64,000 bases of DNA, taken from Ramazzottius varieornatus (Eukaryota > Tardigrada > Eutardigrada > Parachela > Ramazzottiidae). Each line of letters opens with the position of its first letter. Position 1 is the first letter of the stretch. The notes under the pieces were generated by a model. The model did not search any database, was not told the DNA's origin, and saw nothing but the letters and a program-made list of their open reading frames with translations. The position numbers and the translations under genes were made by a program. The DNA is taken from NCBI GenBank assembly GCA_001949185.1, contig BDGG01000005.1:186001-250000 (forward strand), given 5' to 3'. This document shows, piece after piece, positions 10,301 to 20,797 of the stretch.

Positions 10301-13300
10301 CACGAACCGAGCGTGGTACAGCGCACCCGGAGAAGGTGACTCCTCCGGTCCAAGTCTCGCGAAACTTGCGAGAAGCTTTTGACGAAGATAGCCCACAGAA
10401 CACAGATAACAGACAGGCTAGCTTCCTTGGACAAGGTCGAGAGTCCAATCGGAACAACGGCAGAGACAACAGAGATGTGCAGATCATCGACGATGATGAC
10501 TCAGACCGAGAGAATATCCCGGTCGGTGGTAACGCTGTGGTGTTGACGAAGACAGGGTACTACACGATTCCGGACGTGTATGAGCTGGTCTTGGACGAGA
10601 AAGGCCAGTGCATTGTGGATGGATTCTTGGTTGGACGACTTGGATGCGGAAGTGTCAAATTTCTAGGTAAGCTAGCAACCCGGTTATAAAATTGAAAAAA
10701 ACCAGATTTGCCACGCATTTACCATGGGTCGGCGTGTGGTCGATGCATGGCTTTCATGTCACATTCTTGGCTGGGTATTTACACATCGTAGTTTCAATGC
10801 CTTTGAATTTCAGGTTTGACCAACGTGGCCGGAATGAATCTGGACAAGCTGGTGGCGATCAACGACAAAGAAGTGGTGGTGTATCCGGACGAGAAAGACA
10901 AGCCGCCGGTCGGGAAGGGCTTGAACAAGAAAGCGGTGGTCACTTTCGAGAATGTCTGGCCAATGAGCAGTGATATGGAGACGGTGGTGTCAAAGCAAGA
11001 CATCATAGACAGCGGCTTTGAGGAGGTCCTGCGAGCTCGCGTGATTGCCATGGGAGACGCTGACTTCCTGCAGTACAACGTGGACTCGGGACAGCTGTCC
11101 TTCTCGGTGAACCATTTCTCACGGTACAAACTGGTCTTGACCGAAGAGGATACTCAGATCTTGCTGAAAAAGCGCAAAATGCCATTGGAACGATCTTTCG
11201 GGAATGTGAGGGATGGAAACGTGAATGCGGATCAGGGAGACTGGGTAAGCACGACATACTCGTTAGAGCAGTTAAAAGCTTAAAAATTTCGACAATCGGA
11301 AGAGTGGATAGAAAAACCTGTTGTTCTCTGTTGTCATCATGGCTTTTTGGTTCGGTTTTGTCGGTTTTGGACTTGAGTTTCTAGCAATCGTTTGGGCAAC
11401 GGATTAACGCGACTTTGCAAGTACACGAAAACGAAAGTCTGCTACAACGGCGACTTGGTAGAATCCGAAAGATGTATTTTTCCTTTCTCCTCCAGAGTTT
11501 CTAGTTTGATTCGACCTTAGGGTTATTTTTAGTTCATCGTTTGAGTTCAGTAAGGTACTGACTCCTAAGTTTACTTTGAAATTCTTTCGAATGACAGTTT
11601 GGAACGGAGAATTTGAAATTAAGAGGTTGAAACGTCTTGAAAAGTATTTGATTTCGGGGTACATCTTGATTGTAAGGCTGCATCTTCTGGGGAGAGTAAG
11701 AAATAGTCGAAATGAAAGTTTGGGTATTTTTGTCCACTCGTCCGAGAATCTGTGCTTGGCTCCACCGTACATTATCCTCGTGTCATACCGTCTTTGACGT
11801 GTTCGTGGTGTTCCAGATAAAACAGCCTCCTTCTACGGCAGATGACTATGTGTCAGCCGGCAAACGTCGGCGAAGTGAGAAGAGCAGCTTGGTGGGCCTC
11901 AAAGAGAACAACTTTACTCCAAAGCCGCGAATGTCCTACGCGAAAGTATCTCAGGACGTGGAAGACTACCTCGAACGAGCAATGTTGGACGAGACCGACG
12001 TGGACGAACCATCGAAGTCTCAAGCTGAGTTAGTTCTCCCTCAACACATCAAACGCTACCGCAGCATCAGCACAGAGTTCGGTCCAGGTTTCAAACCTCT
12101 CTGCGCCCAGTTATTCAGTCACTCCAAGGGCGAACAGTGGGTCGTGGTGGATGGTGAAGGCGAACTGTCAACCATCCAGGACGTTAATTGTCAGAAGGAA
12201 GACCTGACTTCCGGTTCGAAGTGGCTCTTGGAGGAAATGATGGAGTTCTACTTGGTGAACTGTTCCTACAAGACAGAGAATGGTCACACTCGAATTTTCG
12301 CACCGGACAGTGAGGGGGACTTCGTCTCGCGCTTCTGTGAGTTAGCCTGTAAGTTGACGGAAGGAAGGGAGGAGTTCCTGCAGGAGAAGCTAGCCTGGGA
12401 CCTGCTCAGTAGGCTGTATAAGTCGTTTCAGTCGGTCGAAGCGAATAACTGTGAGGGCTTCTATGAGTGGTTGATGTCGGCTATGTCGCTTCTGACTCCA
12501 AGATTGCCTATGGACCAAGTGACGGAAGAAAACGCTGCGAGGGAAGTGTTTCTGCAAATGATTTGTGGGGAAACGGAGAAGGCCACGGTTATAGCGAGAG
12601 AGTTCGGGCTGCATTCAATCGAGAACGCCATCATAGTCTTTTTCGATCCGCAAGAAGAGGAATTCGGAGACTACGAAGGTAAGATAATGATGCTTGCTGG
12701 TTAAATATAAAGTCATGCTTCTCAAGAGTTTACTACGGCACCAAAGCAGGCTTATGCTCGAAACTGGCGGCAAGTTTTTAGAATCTTGCTTGTGTGACGG
12801 AGTAAACTCCTAAGACGCATTACTATATTCTGGATATTATTTCTATACTGTGTTCGGATGATTGGCTTTTGCAGATGATGCTGGGTCGCCAAAGGACGCT
12901 GTTCGGAGTTTGCTGCGTGACCACGTGCAAGCTATGATGAGCAACCCGGATGGACTGATGGACGAAGACCAGATCTACATGGTCAAGCTACTGATGTTCC
13001 TGAGCGGAGAAACGAAGATGGGCGCCGAGGAAGACGGTGGACAAGGGAGGATGATTAGCGTTTGCGAAGACCTCAACTGGCCGCAGTGCCTTGCTGTCTG
13101 TGCCTTCAACCTACGAATGTCTGATCGCCTCCCAACAGGTACTTGATCAAAAGGCAGAACACTCCATTCTTGATCATCTGAACTGTGGTTTTCGTAGATG
13201 TGATGGACATCGTTCAACACTACAAGGACTTGGCGACAGAAGATTTCCGTTGTACTGTGCCTTCCGACGACTCTCCGGTCCCGTTCTTTCTCTACTCCAT

Positions 13301-14126
13301 GATACAACACTACGGTCGCCTGTCCACTCACAACATGAAGACCACACTGGAGAACGACATCACGACTTCATCCACATTGGATATCAGGGTAAAGTGGTTT
13401 ATGATGCGCATGTACCGCATGCTGCACGAAGGCTTCTCCGAGTCTTCCGAGCTCCTTCTGACTAATGAGTTCGCCAACACACTACAGACATGTGGCTTCC
13501 CACACATCGCCATCACAGCTCTCATGCATCTCCCCCAAACACGTAGCAGCACAAACAGAATCAAGGAGTTGTCTTTAGCCTTGTCAGCCATGAAAAACAC
13601 AAACTCAGAAGTGTACAACTTGCTGACGAGGTTCTTGGCTGAGGACGTCAACTTGAGTAGGAATATTCTGAAAGAGACTGAGGCGAACCTCGCTTTGAAG
13701 AATGGTAACTACCTAGAAGCCATGGAACAATATTACCTAGCTGAAAGCTATAAAATGTGCAAAGACTTGATCAGGAAGTATGTCTTGCCAGTCTTTGCTT
13801 CTGGTGACAGCAAGGTGTATGAGGAGGCGCTTGGAAGCGTCAAGAAGATCAGTGGAGAAGGAGTAAAGGGGATGGCGCCCTATGAAAGATTCTTCGAGCT
13901 TCTGAGCGTGGTAGAAGACAACCAGGACTGCCAGTACATTCCGGAACATGTGGCTGAGCGGCTGACGGACCTTCTGGAGTACGTGCAAGACAATCGGGAA
14001 GCGCTGTTGGTGGGGTTCGAGGAGAACAGTGTCGTGGCGGAGATGGTGAAAGATAAACTGAAGGAAGCCAAAGCTTTGCTGTATTACCGAAGTAACGAGC
14101 TTTCTGTCCCTAATTTGAGTCCGTAA
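7359..14126 (+). CDS. NUP98: Nup98-Nup96 nucleoporin precursor
   Basis: Ten exons: 7359-7770, 7979-8410, 8718-9143, 9269-9628, 9690-10095, 10155-10666, 10814-11244, 11817-12678, 12875-13138, 13198-14126; 1,677 residues. The N-terminus (MFGQQQPFG) starts an FG/GLFG-repeat domain interrupted in exon 2 by a GLEBS-like motif (KFSPLVGQD...YCISTMKEYD...LEELRYEDYQAGRK), which in orthologues binds the mRNA-export factor Gle2/Rae1. The autoproteolytic domain opens with TGYYTIPDVYEL and keeps the cleavage site HFS: F951|S952. The downstream Nup96 part is a helical scaffold of the Y-complex. Five of the first six introns are phase 1. Cleavage would release Nup98, which gates transport, and Nup96. Nup96 is shorter than in vertebrates. 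Confidence 0.96.
7892..7944. repeat. Family A hairpin core, copy A3 (NUP98 intron 1)
   Basis: CAAGTGGCGCACAGCTTC pairs with AATGCGCCACGTG across a loop containing ATTAGTGTTGG. The outer arms are not recognisable. A short GAAT microsatellite precedes it (about 7835-7855). Confidence 0.6.
8508..8662. repeat. Family B inverted element, copy B1 (NUP98 intron 2)
   Basis: The left arm GGCAACCTGCATAC and right arm GTATGCAGGTGTCTG are inverted copies about 120 bases apart. The arms match the other family B copies. Confidence 0.5.
11113..11121 (+). other. Nup98 autocleavage site codons (His-Phe|Ser)
   Basis: CAT TTC TCA inside exon 7 encodes the catalytic His, Phe and nucleophilic Ser of the Nup98 self-cleaving domain, in the order the family requires. 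The next residues are RYKL. Confidence 0.85.
12723..12812. repeat. Imperfect inverted repeat in NUP98 intron 8
   Basis: AAGAGTTTACTACGGCACCA at the left and the reverse complement of TGTGTGACGGAGTAAACTCC at the right form arms of roughly 27 bases about 35 bases apart. The sequence is unlike family A and B. Confidence 0.5.
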
Positions 14127-15066
14127 AGAAGTATGATGAAGCTTTCGAACATCTTTCTGTTGCTGATGAGTACCAAAGGAAAAATTCTGTTAAGACTGGT
14201 TTTTTTATTTTCCTGTGTATCCTTTTTTGTGGTGTTTCCGGACGAATCGTTTTGACTATTTATTCATAATACTGATGAATACTGCCTCGATAACTATAAA
14301 CTAGGTTGATACTTTATTGTTCATGTTGTTGACGTTCGGGTCCACGCCTTCGATCAGTACGAAGTAATGGCGGCGTTGGAGGACATGATAGGGGCATAGC
14401 GGTAAAATGTCTAAGCTCTCACCATAGGTTTAATAAGTTGAGATTTCGATGGGGCGAGATGTTAGCTGGTCATTTCCAGTTGTCCTTGACGTTTCTTGGA
14501 ATGAACTTCGGACTCTCAATTGTTGTCGAACGTCTTTTGTCGGTTGAATTTGATGGAGCTGTCGGACCGGGGTTGTGCATGGCTTTCAATGGCGATACCC
14601 ATTAATCTTATCGCCGGCTGTCCGGTAGTAACGGTCTAGAAATGCCTTTTTATCTCGATAAAATTACGTCTGCTATGGCAAGCAAGATTTCTCATCGCAT
14701 TTTCATGCTGTTATGATCACGAGTTGGAGGCTCCAGCTAATAATTTCCACAGTACTGCGGCCCTTTGTTTTTCTTGGAATCTTGTCTGCTGAGAGTTCAC
14801 GGTAACAGCGACATAATAGAGGTTCACGGTAATAGCGACATAATGAGTGGTTTTTAATCTGATACGCGGAAGCTTTTCTGGAGCCTTGGAGTAGATTTTA
14901 CGTGTTGAAGTACCGCGGAAACTTCTCCCACGATGGAAGAGCCATTGATTGACGAGAGCTGCTTGAGCGATGCGGAGATCATAACAAAAGCCCCTCTGGT
15001 GTGTTTTGCACATGGGTCTTGGCCAAGTTCCTCGATCATTCTTTGTATGCTTCAGAATTTTGCAAA
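14127..15066. other. NUP98 3' region and intergenic stretch
   Basis: No convincing gene. The first part is AT-rich with pyrimidine runs (14198-14300) and is likely 3' UTR. It also holds the 27-base tandem duplication described separately. A CTTCAG at 15047-15052 before the next ATG may be a 5' UTR splice acceptor. Confidence 0.3.
14795..14848. repeat. Two-copy 27-base tandem duplication
   Basis: The unit starting GTTCACGGTAACAGCGACAT is repeated once with few changes (second copy from 14822). Two copies only. Confidence 0.7.
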
Positions 15067-15908
15067 ATGTCTGATGATGACTCCAATCTGTTACAGGCTC
15101 TCAGTCCTACTGTAGATTCCGCTTATGCATCTTCGGAGGACGGGACCGAGTCGTTACCCAGTCCGCTTGTTCAGAAGCGCGAAAAACGCCTCGGGTCTTC
15201 GGGCCTTACATCGTCCAGCAGTCACCAGTCCCTCGCAGAAATCACCGACGCTGACAACGATGTGTTCCCCGACACAAATTCAAAGTCGGAAGATACGACT
15301 GTACTTCTCCAGCCGCAGGTGAGGTGGCCCTATGATAACTGTCCTTGCTGACCAGTGTTATGAAGTCCATGTGGGTCTTTCAGGTGGTCGAACCGGAAGT
15401 CTCGGTCACCAGAAAGGACGAGGAAGTCAGCCTGGGTATTCTGCACGACGGAGCTTTCCACACGGTTATCATTGTCCGCAACTCGAATACCGAACCGGAC
15501 GTATTATCGTGCTGCGAGGACGATGAAATTCAGCCTGTAGATCAAGCACAGGACAAGCTTTCCCAGACAGTTGCCCTGCCAATGTTATGGAATCTCGTAC
15601 CCGACGCGTCCGTCGCTTCAGATGCACTGTTGTCCTCGAGCTCGGACCAGGAACCACAGACTTCCACCACTGCCACCACCCACCACAAGATTTCCAGCAC
15701 TTCCAGTTCGAGTACCACCTCAGCGACAAAACTGAACATGGAAGTTCATACGAAAGAACCCAAGACAGCCTTGCTGGACGAAGGGAAAGAAACCAACCTG
15801 ATAGTCCACCACTCCGATGAAGCACCGCACTCAAACAACTGCCTCCACAGTAGCAAACAGAGCTTGATCCACGCTTTGGGTTACTGCAGAAGAATACTGC
15901 ATCTTTAG
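15067..15908 (+). CDS. Uncharacterised acidic Ser/Thr-rich protein
   Basis: Two exons, 15067-15318 and 15384-15908, joined in phase 0 (CAG|GTGAGG donor, TTTCAG acceptor), give 258 residues. The start (MSDDDSNLL) is the first ATG of this frame after a stretch without coding character. The N-terminal third is rich in Ser and acidic residues. A central segment (EVSLGILHDGAFHTVIIVRN) looks like beta strands of a small folded domain. The C-terminal third is a Ser/Thr run (STTATTHHKISSTSSSSTTS) then a charged tail. No signal peptide or membrane segment is seen. I do not recognise the family. The intact splice and clean stop, with a convergent MRPS5 gene 223 bases away, support it being real. Confidence 0.6.
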
Positions 15909-16131
15909 CGACGCCTAAAACACCCAAGTATTATGTTTCTACATATTTCAGTTTCATTGGATTCGCTTGATTATGTATCCTATTTTATTCCGTAATTTTT
16001 GTACCAACCGCTAACTGCACTGCAGTCTACAAGCTTCACTGTACCAATACACGGCCTTCGCATATCTGTTCATAAATTGATCAAGTTGAGGTATTAAACT
16101 GAAATTTTATAACAACTAGCACACGTGTTGC

Positions 16132-17959
16132 TCATTTTGCTTTTGGGCCTCTTCCCCACGGACTGGGCGGGTTCGGTTTAACATAGGAATGGGGCAGGTG
16201 ACCGATATCGGGAGCCATGACTCTATGATAGAACCCTTCCGGTGTATTAGGCGCTGTTCTTTTCAGGTCCTGCAACATCCAGTGATACAATCTCTGTGAA
16301 TGCCATCCGCGTTCTCTTTCCAACTCTTTCAGCTTCCTTTGCCATGAAGGAAGCTTGTGGTAGAACGGTGGCTTCTTCGGTGCTACTAGCCGCGTACTAC
16401 CACTGGTGTACATATCGTTGAAGTTAGTTACTTCGGTGGGATCAACCTCCGCAGCTGTCCTAACTGGGGCGGTCTTGGGAGAAGCCAAGACTTTTGGGAA
16501 GAAAGCCGTCTCTGGACCCATCTCGACGACGTGGAGACGCTTACGCTCGGCAAGGTCGTGGTGAACTTCTTGTTTCTCGAGACCTTCGATGAAAGCCTTG
16601 ACGATCTTCTGGACGGCTTTCGTGCTGCCTTCAACCTTGCAGTAAATATCTTTGATGCCGATCACTTCGCAGATTGTTCGGATTGCTCGATGAGCTTGCA
16701 AACCATGCCCTGAAACCAACAAAAGCATCAGAATTGTACAATAGACATATAGCATTACAACGTAGGCAAACAGTTTTGACAGGATCGTTTTCCCAAGTAG
16801 CGCACGCTTTCAGCCAATAACATTGAAAACATACGCCACTTCTTTCTATCGATATCATATTCTGTGGATGCATTTTGGGTACCTGCAGGTCGGCGTTCCA
16901 CGAAGACCATTGTCTCATTCACACGATGCTGGAAATCGTGGTACACCGTTCGGTTTTCAAACCTCTCGATATAACGAAGCTTCTTGATGGAACGATCCTT
17001 TGCTCTTCTCATAGCGACTTTGGAATCGATAGCCTTCGACAAGGACAAGCCCATCAGCCCGTTTCGATTGCCCGTCACTGCCAGCACACTGAAGCGACGT
17101 CTGCGTCCGATCGTCCCGGTCATATTGGCGACTTGCTTCATTTCCAAAACTTTACAGTCGAACTCTTCGAACGTCTCATCGCCCATCTATTTGAACAGTA
17201 ACACATTTTCTATTTTCGTTGGTATTACTTTCAAGGAGGACTATCTGGACCAAAGTAAACAAACTCGACAAGACAGTTTTGAAAAGTGGCGCACGCTTCC
17301 AGCTAGTAACACCGAGAACGTGCGCCACTCGGAGAAGCAACCTTTCCGAGTTTATTTTCCCAGATTCCATTTAGGCTTCTAGACGTACTCGATCCGGAGG
17401 TCCGATACTTCGACCAGGCATCTTCGTGCCAGTCCATCCTCGCTCTAGCGGATTCAACCTCAGCATACGGAATTTTTCAATGTTGTCTCGAATTTTATAC
17501 AGCTTTTCTTTTCTTCCTGGATCAGGAGGTAATTCTTGCTGACGAACGACATCTCGTCCTCGAAGTACGGGAGCATTCAGACCAGGCCACACCATGTTGA
17601 CATCCCCTGCAACATCACATTTCATGACCAGATCTATTCGAACTGTAGTTGGGGAGGACAATCTTACCGACGCCCAGTTGTTGTCCCCTGTTTAGATTCT
17701 TGATCTGCTTCCGTCCACGAGCTCGACCACGTTTCCGTCCAGCATTGCTGACACTCGTCGCACTCTTCCAAAGGGCTTCTTGGGTTAGATGACCAAAGAA
17801 GCTAGTTGAGCCGTGTCGTATGCCTGGCTGTTCGATGTGACGGCCTTGAGCGCATAGTAGGCTGGAGGCTGATGGCAATGCTGAACGTAGCACCGACGAG
17901 GCAGGAAGACTCTGCGGAATCCTCCCCAGGACGCTAACTGCCAAACGTAAGGCTAACAT
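16132..17959 (-). CDS. MRPS5: Mitochondrial small-subunit ribosomal protein uS5m
   Basis: Four minus-strand exons, 17959-17668, 17606-17389, 17186-16883 and 16709-16132, give 463 residues. The start at 17959 opens a hydrophobic, Arg-containing presequence (MLALRLAVSVLGRIPQSLPA); the frame runs a little further upstream but without an ATG. Family marks are NLNRGQQLGVG, MVWPGLNAPVLRG, GWTGTKMPGRSIGPPD, the S5 domain EEFDCKVLEMK...VLAVTGNRNGLMG, RSIKKLRYIERFENRTVYHD, GHGLQAHRAIRTICEVIGIKD and LHVVEMG. uS5m lies at the mRNA entry side of the mitoribosome. Introns 2 and 3 each hold a family A element. Divergent from COX16. Confidence 0.95.
16763..16845. repeat. Family A element, copy A5 (MRPS5 intron 3)
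   Basis: Reverse orientation. The outer arm (TAGGCAAACAGTTTTGACAG) leads into the core GCGCACGCTTTCAGCCAATA...CATACGCCACTT. The right arm beyond the core is diverged. Confidence 0.7.
17255..17358. repeat. Family A element, copy A6 (MRPS5 intron 2)
   Basis: GTAAACAAACTCGACAAGAC pairs with the segment ending CCGAGTTTATTTT, on either side of the core AAGTGGCGCACGCTTCCAGC...GAACGTGCGCCACT. Both arms are present. Confidence 0.75.
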
Positions 17960-18692
17960 GATCAGACGAACCACCCTCAACGATCAGTACAATTCAATTT
18001 CCCATGGGAAAAACGAACTGGACATTCGATGGTAAGCTGAAGATGTCGAGGTCAGATGACTCGAATCTTGAATCCTTGATGAGGAAAAGAAGTAGCAGCC
18101 GGAAGTGGAACTGAAATCTTCCGAAACAGTTCAAAGTGGAAATTAGATTTGAATGCTCCACTTGCAATCAATGCGACTCCAATCAACTGGCTTTTCTATA
18201 CACTGACCTGGTAGCACCAGAACATATCACATGTATAGTCCGCATTTGCAGATTGCAGATTCATTTCCGGCATGTCTTCGATCCAGATCCGTGCGATCGT
18301 CGGTGTCTTTCTTGTGCTTCTTCGGGTTGGAGAGCTATAGCATCCTGCGACGAGAGTTGTTAGGAGTTTCACCTGCGATCTCACTCGACATGGAACTCCA
18401 TCATCTGCGCCAGCTTACGTGAACGTCCTGTTGTTATCCCTTATATGAACGTATGCGAGTTTCATCAGCACCCAGGAAAGATGATCATCCCGTTACATCT
18501 ACGAGTTTCATCAGCATCCAGGAAAGATGATCATCCCGTTACATCTACGAGCGGTGGCTGTTGCACTAGCAGGCACTCTTAGACTGGATTGACCCTTTGA
18601 CTGACACTGTTGTCTCAAAAACCTGGACGCGTTGCGGGTAGAAAATTCCGAGCTACTGTCGATATCCTGTTTTAGTCCTCCCGTATGCCGCG
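17960..18692. promoter_or_regulatory. Shared upstream region of MRPS5 and COX16
   Basis: This 733-base region lies between the divergent starts of two nuclear genes for mitochondrial proteins. No ORF here looks conserved. It contains the 47-base direct duplication listed separately. A common promoter is inferred from geometry. Confidence 0.35.
18455..18548. repeat. 47-base direct tandem duplication
   Basis: CGAGTTTCATCAGCAYCCAG followed by GAAAGATGATCATCCCGTTA occurs twice head-to-tail with one difference. Each unit contains the palindrome GATGATCATC. Period 47, two copies. Confidence 0.9.
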
Positions 18693-19371
18693 ATGGTGCG
18701 ATATGCCCCCTTCGCTAGACCCTGGATGCAGAGATCACTGTTCAGAGTGGGAGTTCCTATCTTTGTAAGTAACGCGCTCATGGCCACCGTGTTCAGCATC
18801 CGCGTTCGTATATCAGTTTATAGGAGAATGCTAGCAAAAGAAGGAGACGAGTCGATATAATTATAGCGCACCCATTGCCTTTCCACCTTTACCCTCTGTT
18901 GCAGATCATTGTCATCGGAGGATCGTTCTACTTGAAAGACTTTACCAAATTACGTTACAAATATCGCGCTCAAAAACAGGTAACTCCGGAGGATCTAAGC
19001 ACACCGTATTGCGAAGTTCGCGGACACTCTTCATCTGAGATCATAACTAAGGCTCTTCCTCTAGATCACTCCCGAAGACTTTGAAAAAATAATGGGCGTA
19101 CCAATGAAGAAGAAGCCAGTAAACTTTGAGGAAGAACTTAAGGTACGCGAAAGTACTCCCTACAGTTTGTTTGCCAGCAGCTGTACGTGTTCACCACTGT
19201 TCGGATGTTATCACTGGACATCTTTTGCAGAAGGCCGAAAGTGAAGTACAGTCCGACTACACTATGATTCGGGGACCTCGCCCTGATGAGCCCTGGACTG
19301 CGTACGATACCATGAAGAAGGAAAGACTGGCCGAGAAAGCCCAACAAAAAGCTGGGAAGATACCAGCCTAA
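18693..19371 (+). CDS. COX16: Cytochrome c oxidase assembly protein COX16
   Basis: Four small exons, 18693-18764, 18905-18979, 19065-19142 and 19231-19371, all joined in phase 0, give 121 residues. The pattern is that of COX16: a basic N-terminus (MVRYAPFARPWMQRS), a single membrane segment spanning the first intron (VGVPIF-IIVIGGSFYL), the family motif GGSFYLKDFTKLRYKYRAQK, a charged helix, and the C-terminal IRGPRPDEPW signature. COX16 is an inner-membrane factor that helps deliver copper and subunit 2 during complex IV assembly. Only short exons are present, so no single long frame reveals the gene. Confidence 0.93.
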
Positions 19372-20797
19372 TAACCGAAAGCTGTCATTTCTTCTCAAAC
19401 TCTGTGATCAACTTCCCTGTGTGATTTGCAAGTTCATAAGGTTAGTTCGTATATCTCCTTTCACAACTGTCCGTTCAATCGGGTTTTACCTCTTTTGATA
19501 TGCAAGACTTTGTTCCAGTATCGAATTTAGTGAGATTGTGGGCTCCAGAGAACCAGTTTATTGAACTGTTACGGTGGGTGGTGCGTGAGGTTGAAGTTAC
19601 CACTTTGTGGGCGGATTGCCGACGGTTAAGAAGTGTCATTGATGTGTGGTGATCGACAGACATTTTAACGGTGAAATCGCCCAGAAAAAAATCGTTGTGG
19701 CGACTCAAAAAACCCATTCATGGAAAACGCCGGGGTTTCCGCTCCAGTCTCGCCCCCGAGATCAAGCTGAATCTGAACGACTTCCGGGTTACTGTAGACA
19801 GACCCTCAAAGCGATAACATTTTGTGCGTTATTCGTTTCGGACATTTGTCACGATTAAAGAATGAAAACGAACATCGCCATCGTTCGTATGAAACCTTAC
19901 TTCTGTAATTACAGTTTAATGAGTTTATGTAGGAAGTGGTGCGATGTGCACTAAACGAACAGATGGCTATACCAAAAAAGAACTTTTTTCAAGAGGGGGA
20001 AAGAGGAGCTTGGTTGGAAATTGAGGACGAACAGAGACACATCCGGTGGTAATCGTCTGGTTGGTGGTGCAGCGGAGCTCGGATCGGAAGGAAGTGGTTT
20101 TTGCCGGAATCACGGATGCGGCAAAAGGGGGCTGTACGAGTACCACTGCAATGGCTTTTGTTCATGCACATCAGCCGTCGAGCCATTCAAGGGTGAACAT
20201 AAGCTTGACGTTTGTCCGTCCTCTATTGAAAGTAACCAACTGTGGGGCTACACAGCTAGTTTGAATCAAGTCACTGTATGTTATTGACCACTGCTGTGTT
20301 ACAGGAAAATCTCTCCGGAACCACGGCGGCCTCCCCAGCACAGCGTCGTACTGCGCTAGTATATTCTCTCGATCCCTAAGTTAGTTGTCAAGCTGTTAAT
20401 CTCATCCTGCAAGTGGCTGGTATATCAAGTTAATCGCTGGTTGTGTTCCGACCGTCCGCCCAGTTAAACAGATGATGTCCGGCTACTGTTTGACACTTTA
20501 AATCGATTGTGTCCAGTCATAATCCATCGCGCTATCTCCTGTATGCATGTTGCCATTGTCCAGCGCTAAGTGTGTTTTTTATGCGTCTCACTTCCGTCAC
20601 CTGATTGCCGCCATGAAGCTGAAGCCAGACATTTTAGCGGCTGGAAAATTTCAATGGAGGCTATTCCCAGTTTAGTTATATGTTGGATCTTGTTTTGCGG
20701 GGAATCTGCAATGTCTTGAAGAGCAATATTGTTTCGAACGCACAGCGCGTGTTTTTGCCTGACTTCCTCGTCAACGAACCCCGGCTGCAACTCTACC
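19372..20797. other. Intergenic region upstream of the VWC/FN3 receptor
   Basis: I see no recognisable gene or repeat here. Short open frames on both strands lack conserved motifs. It probably holds the COX16 3' end and the promoter and 5' UTR of the next gene. Confidence 0.3.

Noticed and set aside
15469-15927. 152-codon minus-strand open frame
   Set aside because: Antisense to the second exon of the Ser/Thr-rich gene; the sense model has proper splice sites and this one has nothing to support it.
18455-18548. Direct repeat as a possible CRISPR-like array
   Set aside because: Only two abutting copies without spacers, in an animal genome; it is a simple tandem duplication.
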